DNA of 64,000 nt, from assembly GCF_037975245.1 (NCBI RefSeq), contig NC_092572.1, forward strand, positions 7,517,501-7,581,500. Reading direction: 5' to 3'. Both the position numbers and the translations under genes were made by a program. Origin of the DNA: Apostichopus japonicus (lineage: Eukaryota > Echinodermata > Holothuroidea > Aspidochirotida > Stichopodidae). Shown in pieces: positions 1 to 38,802 of the stretch (its first letter is position 1; every line of letters starts with the position of its first letter). Under the pieces are notes generated by a model. That model saw only the letters and a list, made by a program, of their open reading frames with translations, did not search any database and was not told where the DNA came from.

Positions 1-500
1 TTTGGACATTGAGGTATCCAAAAATACCAATTACAACAACTTTATGATGTACCAGGACCCAGACAGCAGCCAAAAAGGGCCCATTGCCCACACATGATTT
101 AATCATGTGAAAAAGGAGCAGGATGGTTTCATTTTATTGGCGCTGGCCCCTTCGGTTATCGGGTATTTAAAAAAAGAAAAACCTATGACTACAAATTTAT
201 CCTCTACCATGGCCCAGACAACCTCAAGGACCCATGGCCTACACGTGATTTAACCATGTGCAAAGACACAAGGATAATTCCCGTAGTTGCATTGGACCCT
301 TTATACATTGGAGAACCAAAAAATACCATCTACGACTTTTATCTGTACCGGGCTCCAGGCAACAGTCATAAAGTGCCCATGGCCCACACATGATTTGATT
401 ATGTTAACAAAAAGCAGGATTATTCTTTTAGAGGTTTTGGCCCTATTGAACATTGCGGTATCCCCAAAAAAAAGGCACAAAAATTGCACCAAAAAGCATC
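1..500. repeat. Degenerate tandem repeat, period about 146-150 bp
   Basis: Three and a third diverged copies follow one another. Landmarks recur at about 6, 152, 302 and 447 (variants of acattg-ggtatcc-aaaaatacc) and the motif cccatggcccacacatgatt recurs in each unit. No gene is supported; open frames across it are chance. Confidence 0.6.
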
Positions 501-540
501 AACGTGATCCCTGTGGATTGAATATTTTATTTCCTTCTCT

Positions 541-2890
<2,350 letters not shown>

Positions 2891-2899
2891 AACAATCAG

Positions 2900-3500
2900 A
2901 AGGGACCAACACAATGAGGACGGTTATAATTCCAAAAACGACGAAAGAATATTATAGATGTTAGATGCTACACAGTCTCGGTTGTAAAGAGATGGCGTGA
3001 GAGGAACTTTAATGAAGACATATTTGAAAGCTACGCCATTCCGTTGTTTTCGACCACACAACTCTTAGGTGCGATGCTATTATAAAAAAAAAAAAATATG
3101 GAAAGACGACCTAATCGGCACTCTGGTTCATGAACCTATGTCATACACGGTAGAGGAGAATTCACAATCCAAATTTAAATGTTATATTTTGCAAATTATT
3201 TGGCGTATTTCTGTTTAGAAAATACGAGCTAACACCAATCCAAGAATGCAGTTATAAACATTATGCTGGATTCCCTTGCAGGCACTGTTAGTATAACGGT
3301 CCAGTGTAAGGTCATGTCACGTTTGTTCACTGTGGAAGAGTTCTCTAAGCATATTTTAATATATAAAATATGTGTGAATTATTTGTACCAATACAAGTTG
3401 CAGTTGTAAACCACAAAACATGAAAGAAAGAGCCACCTTGTTCTTAAAACAATTACTTGATACAGTTTACCTCAAAAGTATCTTATAAAATACAAGAGAC
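2900..3500 (-). pseudogene. Relic of a third NACHT-receptor gene 5' region
   Basis: By eye, three stretches resemble NACHT-receptor gene A in the same orientation. Bases 2905-2945 match the TM-exon region (36570-36610), 2985-3080 match the adjoining intron (36760-36850), and 3390-3450 match the first Ig exon (38100-38160), sharing ttgtaccaatacaagt, which encodes the Trp-Tyr-Lys of the Ig core. The bases after that resemble intron 1 (38300-38340). No frame is open, so this is a decayed remnant. The spacing is shorter than in gene A. A pairwise alignment would settle it. Confidence 0.5.
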
Positions 3501-5115
3501 AGTAAATACGTTTTAAACAGTTGTATGTTAAAGAGGCATCTTTCACAACCTGGAGTTGGAACTTTAAGAGGTTAACATGATACATTTCCTTTTGGCCCCA
3601 CATATTTGCGTGTACATATTTTTGATGATTATTCTGATTATTATTTTTAATATTATACTTGAAAAGCAATTGGAACATCGAAAGGTGAAAGATGGCTGAA
3701 TCGATGTCAGAGCAGAATGTATTACCGGGAAGCTTAGGCTTCGTAGAATTGTGCGATTGTAAACTATACGGTACAGATGCACTACATATATGAAGGCTTC
3801 ACGATTTTTTACAAATATCTAATTTATAAGAAATTTAACCGAATATTAAAGAAGAAATTCATCTGTATTCAACGCGTTTTTTTTTTGGCTGTGACTACTT
3901 TAGGAGCTGTATACACCGTCGCTTATGTCGAAATCTGCATTTGCCCAGATGACGTCACATTCACTACTGTTCAAAGTTTATTTGAGATATCCATCCTGAG
4001 TATTTTTTTTTCTGTCAAACGTAACATTAGCGTTCTCATACTTTGAATAAAAAATGAAAAAGTGTTTATCATTTGTTAAGGTAGCTTCTAAGGATGACCA
4101 GACAATTCTTTTAATTATTCTAGGCAAATGTTTACTCAGTTGCAAAACGACAGTAATGCGTAGTTTATCCAACGCCTCCTTCTATATGTACATGCTACAA
4201 TGAAAGCACATACTGTATTGTTCTTTCACGTTTCTTTTTTTTAAATAAGTTACTTTCTATTTACAATAAAGGTGTTTCACGGGCTTATAGGCTTCACGCA
4301 GTGTTACTATTAATGACATTATTGACTGGCAGTTTGACACGGGAGCCTGGATTGAAAACAAAAGTAAAACCCCTCCACATATTACAGACAGAAGTATTTC
4401 GAATAACTAAAAGTGTTGTAGTCTTAGTTACACTGACACGTCAGACAAAGTCATGGTCAAAGAGATATATCGTAGTTTCTTTAACATCCTATCGTTTTAT
4501 TCATAAACTTGTGCCAAATGCTGCTCTAGATTATTAACAACGTTATCATTCTTTCTCGCCCTGCTACCCTGTTCAATTTTGTTTACTACTGGTACTCGCA
4601 AAGTTTGGTACTAGAGCTTTTGGTTGTTTTCTTTCAACCAAAGCGCTGGAACTGTTACCTAGCCCTATCCGCATGAGCGGCAACATTAATATCAAAGGTC
4701 ATCTTAGCACATGTTCTCTTCTAAAAGGGGCGAATTTTATATTAAGGTTAACATGTAATTTACTTGTTCGTATATTTCGTCATATATAAAAGGAGGGCTA
4801 TGCAAGTATCTTATTCTATATATTTATCTACATTTGTTTATACCTGTTCCAATCAGAAACATGTATCTTCATAATATTAATGGGTAATGATTGATTAAGT
4901 ATGATACATGCTAACTCTGTCAAAGGTGATTGTAATGTATACATGCTTTAATATAACTTTAGTTTCATTATGACGGGCAGAATTGTGACGATGTCACTTG
5001 CACTTTGAATTTAAATGGTGAATTGCCGACATATGACATAATGACTGTGCAATGGAATGTCAAATTTCTGATTGATTTCTTACAGGAGGAGTGTACATAG
5101 CTTGCTCAAGGAAAT
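3501..5115. other. Non-coding upstream region of the Ig-pseudokinase gene
   Basis: AT-rich, no supportable exon. It should contain the promoter and 5' UTR of the gene starting at 5116, but I see no convincing TATA box at a suitable distance. Confidence 0.45.
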
Positions 5116-29036
<23,921 letters not shown>

Positions 29037-29430
29037 AAATTAAAAGTATACTTAGACGTACCGTTCCAAAAATCAAGGAACATATGACACCAACAATTTC
29101 TGTGGATGTCAAATCAACTGCAAAAACATTGAGAGCAACATAATAAATGGAACCCGAATGAAATAGAATTATTACAAGGAGAATTTAATATTTATATCGT
29201 ACGTGTTCCTATCAACAACAATGCACAAACAATAAAAATAATATAACAGTTATTTTGTTACCGTAATATGTGCTTTTAATAAAATAAACCTAACACATGT
29301 GTAGTATAACTTGAACGTGGCTGTGGCACAAGAATGTATTTATAAAAATAACTTTGCACGTAGATTTAACCATCTAGACGCGTCCAGTATGCTTCATTAT
29401 TCAAATTACAAGAAGCATAGTCACGTATGA
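29037..29430 (+). terminator. Probable 3' UTR and poly(A) signals of the pseudokinase gene
   Basis: AATAAA hexamers occur at 29231, 29278 and 29283, about 200-250 bp after the stop codon at 29034. Which one is used cannot be told from sequence. Confidence 0.4.
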
Positions 29431-31414
29431 GAGGGAATTAAAACAAGAACTCCACATTATGCAATTTGTAATGGGAAACGTTTAGGAATTACCTTTCTTA
29501 GGCAATTCTCATGCTCTGTTAGTTAGTAGTTACGTTGAATCTAAGTAGCTATATCTATAATTTCTTCATTAAAATGTAAGATTTTCCTGCACTATAAGTA
29601 TAGTTGATTTCTTCGGTTGCGATTGAAGTTTTTTTTACTTTCCGTTGTCTGGATACGTGCAAGTTATTTGAGTTGTGCTAAGAATCTAGACCATCTTTTT
29701 ATTAATTTTCTAATAATATTGCTGCATATTACAATAGCTAAAGCTGTAGAATTGAACCAAGTAGGTAACAAACACTTAAACAAAAATTAGTAAAAATGAA
29801 CGCGACAACAGCTTACTTTTTTTTTACTTAATATCATGTTATCAACTATATTTCATGATTGTAAATAAGGAAATAACATTGAATTTATACGACATTTACA
29901 ATATCGATAGAATAAAAAATATTAAACAACACTTTCACCATTAATGCGTACCATAAAAAAAAAAAATCACGCAAAACTTTAACTATTGTAAGTTGTGATA
30001 ACGATGGAGTTTACATAATTGATACATTATATTTATCTGTAAAAAAAAGAGCTCAGCAGTTGTTATTCTGGGTAAAATGTGATAAATATTATTTATTGTT
30101 TAATAAATGTTAACGGAACTTATGAAGCTTTGAGCAAGGTTCATCGACTAATGATGTAGGTAATTAATTAAAGAGTATTTGACTTTCGTTACGAAACTTT
30201 TACATCAAATATATGCTTAAATTTTATTGTATTATGACTTTTTGATAAAATTTTGAAAAATCAATAACCCGGTGTTGCAATATACGTATATCTTCAAAAT
30301 AACTACCTATGTGTAACAAGATGCAAGTAGTACCGAAATATGCAAATATAAAGACACAAAATGCCAGGTTTTTGTCAAATTGTTAACAAAAACTTCAACC
30401 GGCTCTATTAACTGATTTTACCGTATTTGTTCTCTCGTTTTATGTAAAAATTAGTTCAAAGACAAATGATGATAACACAAACCTAACCATTGAATCACAT
30501 ATAAGTTCCCCACATGGCTTACCTTCTGCATATATAGGCTACGGATATCACGTAATGCCTAGAGTGCATTTCAATATACGTGTGTACATCAATGGATACA
30601 TTAAATGTCCTTTTGATACCATATGTGTGCATGTCGTAGATATCTGTATAACAAGATTATCTTATTCTTGTGTGCAAACTTTATATTCTACTTAATTATA
30701 TATATTCCCTTGTCATATGTGATTATTGTTAAACTGTATTTATGACTGACATATCAAGTCAGGGACCAAACAGAAGCAAACTTACAGACTTCTGGATGTG
30801 AATCCGCCCCTTGTTCCCCCGCCGGAGATTCGCCCTTGGACCACATCTGTGGCCCTAGGGCCCCGGTCTTCACCCAAGAAAGGCTAAGCACCAAGGCGCT
30901 CCTTATCCATAATCATTTATGCCACCCTACCCCCTCACAAAAAAAAAAAAAACGTTTCAATTAGGATTGACACCCTGCCTATATTAATGAAACTCCGTGA
31001 CGTCTCTAATTTCTTATCAGTCAGCAGTTAGAATTAACAAAAACATAAATACAGCTGTTTATTGATTCCCTTTGAACATTTAATATAAGAAAGATGTAGT
31101 AATAATAAGACGGAACCGCCAACCACATACAAATTGACTTTGAAGAATTTCCTGTTCACAAAGTCTTTGGAATCGGTTGACCTAAAATGACCTTCCTATT
31201 AACAATATGTGTCTTGTGCATTATGGAATGAATCCACATTTGAAGTAGAAATTTCATGAAACAGTCGCTTATGAAGCCTTCCGAATCGGTTGATCGCAAA
31301 CAACGCAAACGCTTACGAAAACTTTACACAATCTATATATTTCGTAACATCGTGTATAAATAAAGTTCCCTGTATTTTGGACGTTTTGAGTTAATGGCAC
31401 TTAAACGTCTGATT

Positions 31415-31645
31415 ACATTGACATGTCTTTTGGAAACAATTCCTTCTCAGATTTGCCTTTCTGTAAGTTGAATTTTGGCACTCGTGTGGTTGCAGGCGAT
31501 GTCTTCTCACATCTACGTAATAAAAAAGTTTCATTACGTTTAGGTGTGTTTCGGCCACAATTCCTTTACCCATACTCCTTTCTCCAGGTTGAAATTGGAA
31601 CGCTCATGGTTGCAGGTGAATCTGTCTCACAGTTCATACACTGAA
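31415..31645. repeat. Internal direct repeat, two units of about 110-130 bp
   Basis: The first unit has attccttctcagatttgcc, gttgaattttggcactcg, ggttgcaggcgatgtc, tctcac. The second repeats the order with attcctttacccatactcc, gttgaaattggaacgctc, ggttgcaggtgaatctg, tctcac. The same doublet is present at about 58930-59140 in copy B, so it predates the duplication. Confidence 0.65.
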
Positions 31646-32850
31646 CTGAACTATTCTTTGCTATAAAATATTAACTGAAAGAAACTGTAGAGAAGGTCTG
31701 TTATTAGTAAGTTATGAAACAAGTCCATACATGAAAGCATTTCATCGTGAACCGAACAAACTAAATTTGATGCCAAGTTGCAAACTTCGTGAGAAACATT
31801 TCATCCACCTGAAAATAGACCGTAACAAATGCAAACAACTCATTGGCCATTGTACACACAATATTGTTTCTGTAGCTTGTTATTGTATATTGTCCAAAAA
31901 ATTGTATTGAGAATATCACTCACTTTTCATATCCATTCCCAAAGAAGAAGCTGATTTCTCTATCTTTTTGGCTTCTTCTTTTACTTCGTCCGATACCGAA
32001 CACTTTACGAACCTTTATTAGAAAGTATCAAGAAATATATATAAATATATAATATATCAAGCCATAATATTTAAAAAAAAACAGCTCCCGTCCACAACTC
32101 AGCCCTCCGGAAAACTGGATACAAGAAGGAATTGAATATACACCGAAGAGTGGCAACCATACCCAGAAAAAGAAGAAAAGAACGAAACCAGGATCATAAT
32201 ATGGTAACACCCCACCATATAGTGAAAGCGTTAAAACCAATGTGGGTGCGCAGTTTCTGACACTCGTAAACAAGCATTTTTTCTTCTGACCATGCCATAC
32301 ATAAGATTTTTAACTAGAACAACATCAAAATTAGCTATAGCTGTATGAAGAATATGTGGCACATAATAAAAAGCCACAATACCAAATCATATCGAAAGCA
32401 ATCCCTTGTACCAGGGAAATAACTTGCAATTGCAGAAAAAAGAGCGGCTGACCCCTTTCTGGGGAATGTCTGGAAGCTTCAAGGCAAGGTAAAACAACCA
32501 CACCAAATATTTACGCAACGAACATTACCAAAAAGAAACTGAGCTCTAAAAAGGAAGAAAATCGATCACTGCATTTCTTGGGAAATTCTAAAACAGTATG
32601 ATACACATGAGCGCAGTTTGGAAGAGAAGTTATTCATATTAAGAAGAAGAGCGGACAAAAGCTACCACTCAATCAACAAACGTAGCGAAATTGTTTCCAA
32701 ATGTCGTCATGGCAACCGTTCAAAAAGCCCCCAAAGGAAATAATCCTCCTTGCAAAATTCAGTTGCCCGATGATCGCCGCAGTGAAAATAACTCAAAGTT
32801 TGCGTGAAACTCTGAGTTGCAACGCGTTGGAATAGCGTGTTTATATGTAA

Positions 32851-33074
<224 letters not shown>

Positions 33075-33130
33075 AACGATAACAATAATTACATTTTGCG
33101 GATGATTCAACGAGGTATTATCAAACATTC

Positions 33131-33294
33131 TTACTGTAGAATCTCTGGACATTCTCGATCAGTAAGGCTGTTGGTGATTGAGGCGAATTGGTCTTTGTTG
33201 ATGTTCATTTCCAGAAATATCAGGGTCTCTAATGAGGGCAGTGTTACGTCTTTTATGAAGTCAATAGCACACTCTTCTCTAAACGTCATACTTT
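33131..33294 (-). pseudogene. Out-of-frame LRR-like exon remnant of NACHT-receptor gene A
   Basis: In the frame used by the paralogue this stretch reads [14 protein letters not shown], then [14 protein letters not shown], then a stop at 33133-33131, an LRR-like ending. In gene A the exon start has two extra bases compared with the paralogue at 60728, so the spliced frame stops at 33297-33295 and this segment is not translated. Confidence 0.65.
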
Positions 33295-36200
33295 TCAGTT
33301 TTACCTGTTGGAAGACAATTAAATGGAAAGACGTAAAATTACGTTATATTTTCTTGTTTAATAACCAAAAGAACAAAATTCAATAATTACCATTTATTGA
33401 GGCATATCACATTAATGGGTGTCTTTACAGTAAATTGAAATGGATTTTAGTTAAAACAAATGATCAATCAAATTACGATACCGTATAGGATTTCAGTATA
33501 TGATATTTGTTTTTACATGAATCAGGTCGTACAAAAAACGATATACAGAACTATCATTGTGTAGAGCAATGTGTTAATTGGACAAAATGTTTAGATGGGC
33601 TATCAGCCGTTTCATTTAAACGAGCTGAGGGATCATTTTTCGTCAAGCTGAATATATTATTGAACAAATATTCAAAATTAACTAATCCACATTGTGTTTT
33701 AATAAATTGAAACAGTTACTACTACTTACATGGCAATAGTTGCAAGCATCGCAGAAATCTGTTAAAGCAACTCTGTGGTGTTTCCTGTCAAGATGCTGTA
33801 TGTGAATAGTCGTATCCATACCCATTAAAGGCGTTACATTGCTCGTATATGTACCAAAGAAACCCGTTACATTGCTCATGGATTTACCAAAGATACCCGT
33901 TGCTTTGCTCATATCTTTGATAATTGTTCGCTTCTTCTCGAGATTACTCATTTCATAAATACAGTCGATCAAATTGTTCCACATTTTCTGTTCCTTCAGA
34001 AGATATTGTATAGCTTGATCTAATCTAGCATGATTCAAACCGAACATAAACTGTAATAACCGAACCGTTGAATCGTTAGCATTCTGTTGTATATATTCAT
34101 CTATCCACGCCCACTCTTTATCCCGTTGCGGCACATACTGAGCAGCTAAATATTCCTGAAAGAATTCATGACAAAACATGATTCCAGCATAGGACGAAAA
34201 AGCCAATTCTTCTAATTGACTTCCTTCGCTTCCTACCTTCTTTGAATACTTGAGCAAACCTACGGCTAAGGCAAGTTGGGTATCTTTTTCACCAAGTTTA
34301 TTGTTCCAATACCCGCGTTCACCAAGTGAAAGGCTCATTTTGTTCTCAAATGCTATTTTACCAAGTCTGTTTTCAAGTCTCTTAATATCTTTTTGAATGG
34401 ACTTCTTATTAACTTTCTGCACGTATCGGGATTCCAAACAGGTAATCACTAATCTTATTATTGTTGTCAGTTTGTTAACATTCACTTCTTTATATTTCCC
34501 TGTTGGATCTAATATTCTGCATGTGATTATATGAATAATCATAATCAGCAGAAGGGGTGTTTCAGAAAAATTCTGAAAGATTTCGTTCAACTCCATACAT
34601 TCATAAACCTTTTTTGAAAGTAGAACGGTGTTATTTTTCTGCTCTGTTTTTCCTTGCTTTATCAACTTTGTTGTTACCTCATTGTTACATCCTCCCTCTG
34701 TCACCGGCGGACTGTCGTTATTTGCTGCTTTTTCTTCAATCGTCTCTCTTTTTTTGGCATCCGATTTAGCTTGTGACTTAGAGCCTTTCATATTTGAATC
34801 GAGAGTCAAAGATAACTGGGGCATTGCTTGTGAGTTTAAGTAATATTTGCAGGTTTTCTGAATATACTCATTGACTTGAGTATTACTGAAACCATTCAAT
34901 TTTACTTTTGAATATGGTAGAGCAAATATAGCGGTCATGTGATCAAATTCACGAGACGTTACCCAAACCTTGATGTTTTTAAACTTAAAAGTGTTTATTT
35001 GATTATCGAGTAAATTTGCGACCGTCAGTTTGGAATCATTGTCACCCTCTTTTTGGAGGAGGTTGACACGCTCTTTTTTATCATTGGTAGGATTATCGGC
35101 AGATGTATTGGCACTAATTGTAGACATCGATAGCTCATCAAGCCCATCTAAGAGTACTTTATACTCAAAATTTAGAAATATTTCAGTGATATCGTCCACC
35201 GTCAAGTCGATTCCAACAGGCATCATTTTCTTGACAAGTTCGGAAAGTATCATGGAGGGAACAACCTCTTTAAGGTGAATATATATTAGTATAGGTTCAC
35301 TGGTTTGATTCCTTTTGCCAACTTTCGGATTTGTCATCTTTGATACCCAATCGCTAACCAAGTGTTGAGTGTAGGTTGTCTTCCCGTAACCTAAATCTGC
35401 TATGATGATGACCCGATTATTACTATCGTTATTAAACTCCGGTGTAGACAGATAGTCGCTATCGTGATGGCTAACGTTATCGTTCGGACTAGTTACGATG
35501 CACTGGCATGCAGTGTAAAGGGCATCTATCGATATTGGTTCACCCCATGGTAGCGGCTTGATGATACCAAATTTCTTGTACTGCCTTGTTAGAACATCCA
35601 CTAAAATATCTTTCCTCTCTAAAGAAAAACATTAAATATCAATGACTGCCAATATTGTTCAACGTAATGGTATTATTAAAAGGTATGGTATGGAAAGGTT
35701 TAGAATTGAAAATGTTTGTGTTTAGCTTATTCACACATGTTACTGAATGTGTAAACTTTTTCTAAAGTTTTCTAAATTGCGCCATAGTAAGTATATTAAA
35801 CCGAAATTTACCCCGTACTAGAAAATTGTCTTTGGTTATTACAGTAATTAGGTAGAGTAGTCGAATGTAGTCTTCTTGCTTTGGAATAATAATGTTGGAG
35901 ATAAAAAATTATCGTACCTTCAAGGGATTTTTTCTTCGGTTTTGGCTTCGTACTTGTAAGCTGTATTTCCTGATATAAGAACAGATATTGCATTTATACA
36001 AATAAATAGATACACAGAAACTAATTGTGGACAAAGACTATATGAGGTATAATAAAGATATGATGTCCTTCTTACCGTGTCTAGATCCGCATTTGTTATA
36101 CCCGTAGCTATAGGAAACAATAATACAAATTTGGTCGATTAAATTTTTGTGGCCTTGGTATTAATGTTCATTGTTAATTACAGAATTATTAATGCAGGTT

Positions 36201-38802
36201 TGTAAAATTCATTGTTCACTTCATGCCTAACTAAGGTGTTAATTAACGTTCTAATATGCGGCAATTGCAGGATAAAACATGAACGACGGTATAACGCAAG
36301 CGATGCACGAGTCCAGCAATAGCGATAAATATTAGTTCATTCGTACAACACACTAAATAAACGTCGATATTCATCTGAAAATCATACAATTTTTTGTAAA
36401 CATTTAATGATAAATAACTAACAATTTGTATAAACGGTACAAATGAGTTATGTGCTTTTCTTATAGTTAACAGTCTCAAACAACTTAAATGCGTAAGTAA
36501 AATAACAAGAATAACAGGAATAGGTTACCATACTTCTCCTTACCTCTTCTGTGATAAAAAATACAAGCAACGATGACTAGTATCACTAGGACGATAAAAA
36601 TTCCAATAACTACAAATGGCCAGGCGACGAGACCTTTAGGGCTACTCGTGGGTTCACTTGAAGGAGGTTCTTTGCATGCTTCTGGCAGACAAACGCAAGA
36701 CGGCGAAGATTTTAAATGTTGTAAATTATGTTACACAGTATTGCAATTTAACGGTGGCGTGAGGGAATGTCAATGAAGACATTTATTAAGGCTACACCGT
36801 TACTGTGCTATCGGCCACAATTGCGATGTTATCGTAAACACGTTTTTAATTTTCAGTATGAACTCCTCCCCATAGTGGTCTGTACGCTGTCGAAATTACG
36901 TTTATCCTTAGTCTATTATATCTGATAGAAGAAAGTCACAACCCAAGCTTCTTATATCAATGTTTATATAATTCAATGCTATTTGCGAATTATTTTGTCT
37001 ATATGTTTGTTTCTTCAAAGACCTGTAATTTCACTTTTGCTAAATACAAATGATTTGCCATAAATTTGGATATAATTAATTAAAAACGTGTGTTGCATTT
37101 GCATACTGCCACGGAGATATACCTAATGTGACCAACCTTAGGCCACTTAAAACATTAAGACATAACTATGCATATCCCTTCGTTATGATTGTTCTACACT
37201 GTCCTTTTGGTTTGTTCAAAATGTGCACGTAATTCATTTAAACTGTAAACGCTAAGTCGTTAGGAAGCTTGTAATATATAATTTACTTTGAAAAACCAAC
37301 CGACGTATCGTAAATGTCACGTTACGTGTCTTTATCAGCAATTCATTAATAATACCATCACGAAATTTGCAAGCCAGTATATGTCATGTTACCTGTATTT
37401 ATCCTAACAGTGCTGGAGTGAGTATCAAGAAGAGGAGCAAGCGGAAAGTCTGACGAGGAAGCGATGCATCTGAATGTAGCATCTGCTCCACAACCAGGTG
37501 TTGTGTATTGAATGGTTTTCTCAGTGTACCATCTGTCACCCATTTCTTTATGAATTTGCTCTTCTTTGGTGAAGCTCACTCCAGACTGGTTAGTTACAAT
37601 CCAATCTACTTCCATCATTGGTCTAGAGCCATTCACATAACAAGTCAAGGATCCATAGGTGGTAACGTTCAGTTGACATCCAGTACAGGTCGAACCACAG
37701 GCATCAATCAGTGGGCACGGAGGATCGGGTCGACCTGTCAGGATAAAATGTTCACACTATTTACTCAGTGTTGTTAACTACAGAGCACATTTGTTTTTCA
37801 ATTGATACACCAATATATTAATATGATTGGATTAAAAATGTTACAAATACACAGCTAAATAAATATATGTATAGGAAAAAGATGTGTTTATTACTGTAAA
37901 TAAAAAGCGCCGTGTTTGAGATATCTTGTTCAAAGTTGTCAAAGTAAGCTGTCAGCGTATAGCTGCTTTCATGTTGTAACTGGCTATTAATGATTCTAAG
38001 AGATCCATTGATGGTTAACTCAAATTCCCCTTTCTGGTATTCGCTGCCACCTGATATGCCATCTACGAGTGATAACAAAGGAGCGGTGCTCGTTGTTAAT
38101 CCTTTGTACCAATACAAGTCGTAGTTGGAACCTAGAACATGACATGGAAGCTCAAACGACTTTCCCATTTCTGCAGAACACTTGGGCTGACACTGAACAC
38201 TGCTTGCGTCTGCAAGAAAACATAATATTTCATAATCCTTTATTCACATATTAACGGAATTAGACTCGGTAGTTTTCAAACAAGAAGTTGATATATGCTA
38301 ATTCAATAGTATCTTATAGGATGCAAGTGACAGTGAAGATAGATTTAAACAAACGTTAATATGTTACTTATTAAAACATGTTCTTTATTTTTGTTTTTGC
38401 ATTTGTCTATTTATACATCTTATAATTTGTTCAGACTATTTTCCGATTATGTATTGAATAGCTGTCGTCGTTTAAAGACAAGCATCGATTGTCGAGAAGT
38501 CGTCGAGATACACGTTTTTAGAAATATTACTAATCACAACGAGGAGATTTTTCAGACTGGGGATTGAGTTTATATTCACTAGCCTCTTGCCCTCCTACTA
38601 AAGTTCGGGAACATTGTTCTTTTTTGTTCCTAATTTGAAATCTTCTGCACGCTTCTGATTAGAGATTATTAGCCATCCAGTCATTAGTTTGAGATACATG
38701 ATAACTAAGAAATATTTATTTCGTATTTGACTTACCTCCAACATATATAAATGACATTATTAGAACTAAGACCGCAACGGTCTGCTGTATCAAGTCCACC
38801 AT
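33295..38802 (-). CDS. Membrane NLR: signal peptide, two Ig domains, TM, NACHT (cassette A), 948 aa
   Basis: Eight exons: 38802-38736 (signal peptide, [13 protein letters not shown]), 38209-37895 (Ig 1), 37734-37393 (Ig 2), 36681-36544 (Pro/Ser linker and TM helix about 261-284, then HRR), 36107-36076, 35969-35918 (Lys-rich, TKPKPKKKS), 35618-33730 (NACHT), 33306-33295. All introns are GT-AG; phases are 1,1,1,1,0,1,0 and the 2847 nt form one frame. NACHT evidence: Walker [10 protein letters not shown] (Lys about 395; first Gly is Ala), Walker [10 protein letters not shown] (about 470-478), sensor-like VWVTSRE. Ig 2 has normal Cys-Trp-Cys. Ig 1 has Cys and Trp (LPCHVLG, LYWYKG) but SYTLTAYF where the second Cys is expected. 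It converges on the pseudokinase gene. Likely a surface receptor with a cytoplasmic NTPase; the role is inferred. The LRR-like tail is lost by frameshift. The weakest point is the linkage through the two small exons. Confidence 0.78.
33730..35618 (-). CDS. NACHT exon of the membrane NLR (cassette A)
   Basis: One large exon of 630 codons, typical of NLR genes. It begins with a short leader and [20 protein letters not shown], followed by the NACHT NTPase and the helical region after it (FQEYLAAQY, a motif often seen C-terminal to NACHT). About 90% identical by eye to the paralogous exon 62964-61142. It differs by lacking about 10 residues near 34620 and by carrying a 33-bp in-frame triplication near its 3' end. 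Confidence 0.93.
33814..33912 (-). repeat. In-frame 33-bp x 3 coding minisatellite
   Basis: Three 33-bp units (33912-33880, 33879-33847, 33846-33814) each encode a variant of [11 protein letters not shown]. The paralogue has only KISKGT at this place, so the expansion is specific to copy A. Confidence 0.85.

Noticed and set aside
31423-31644. 73-codon open frame repeated at 58947-59138
   Set aside because: Both come from the internal direct repeat. Substitutions between copies do not favour synonymous changes by eye, and no splice or start context supports them.
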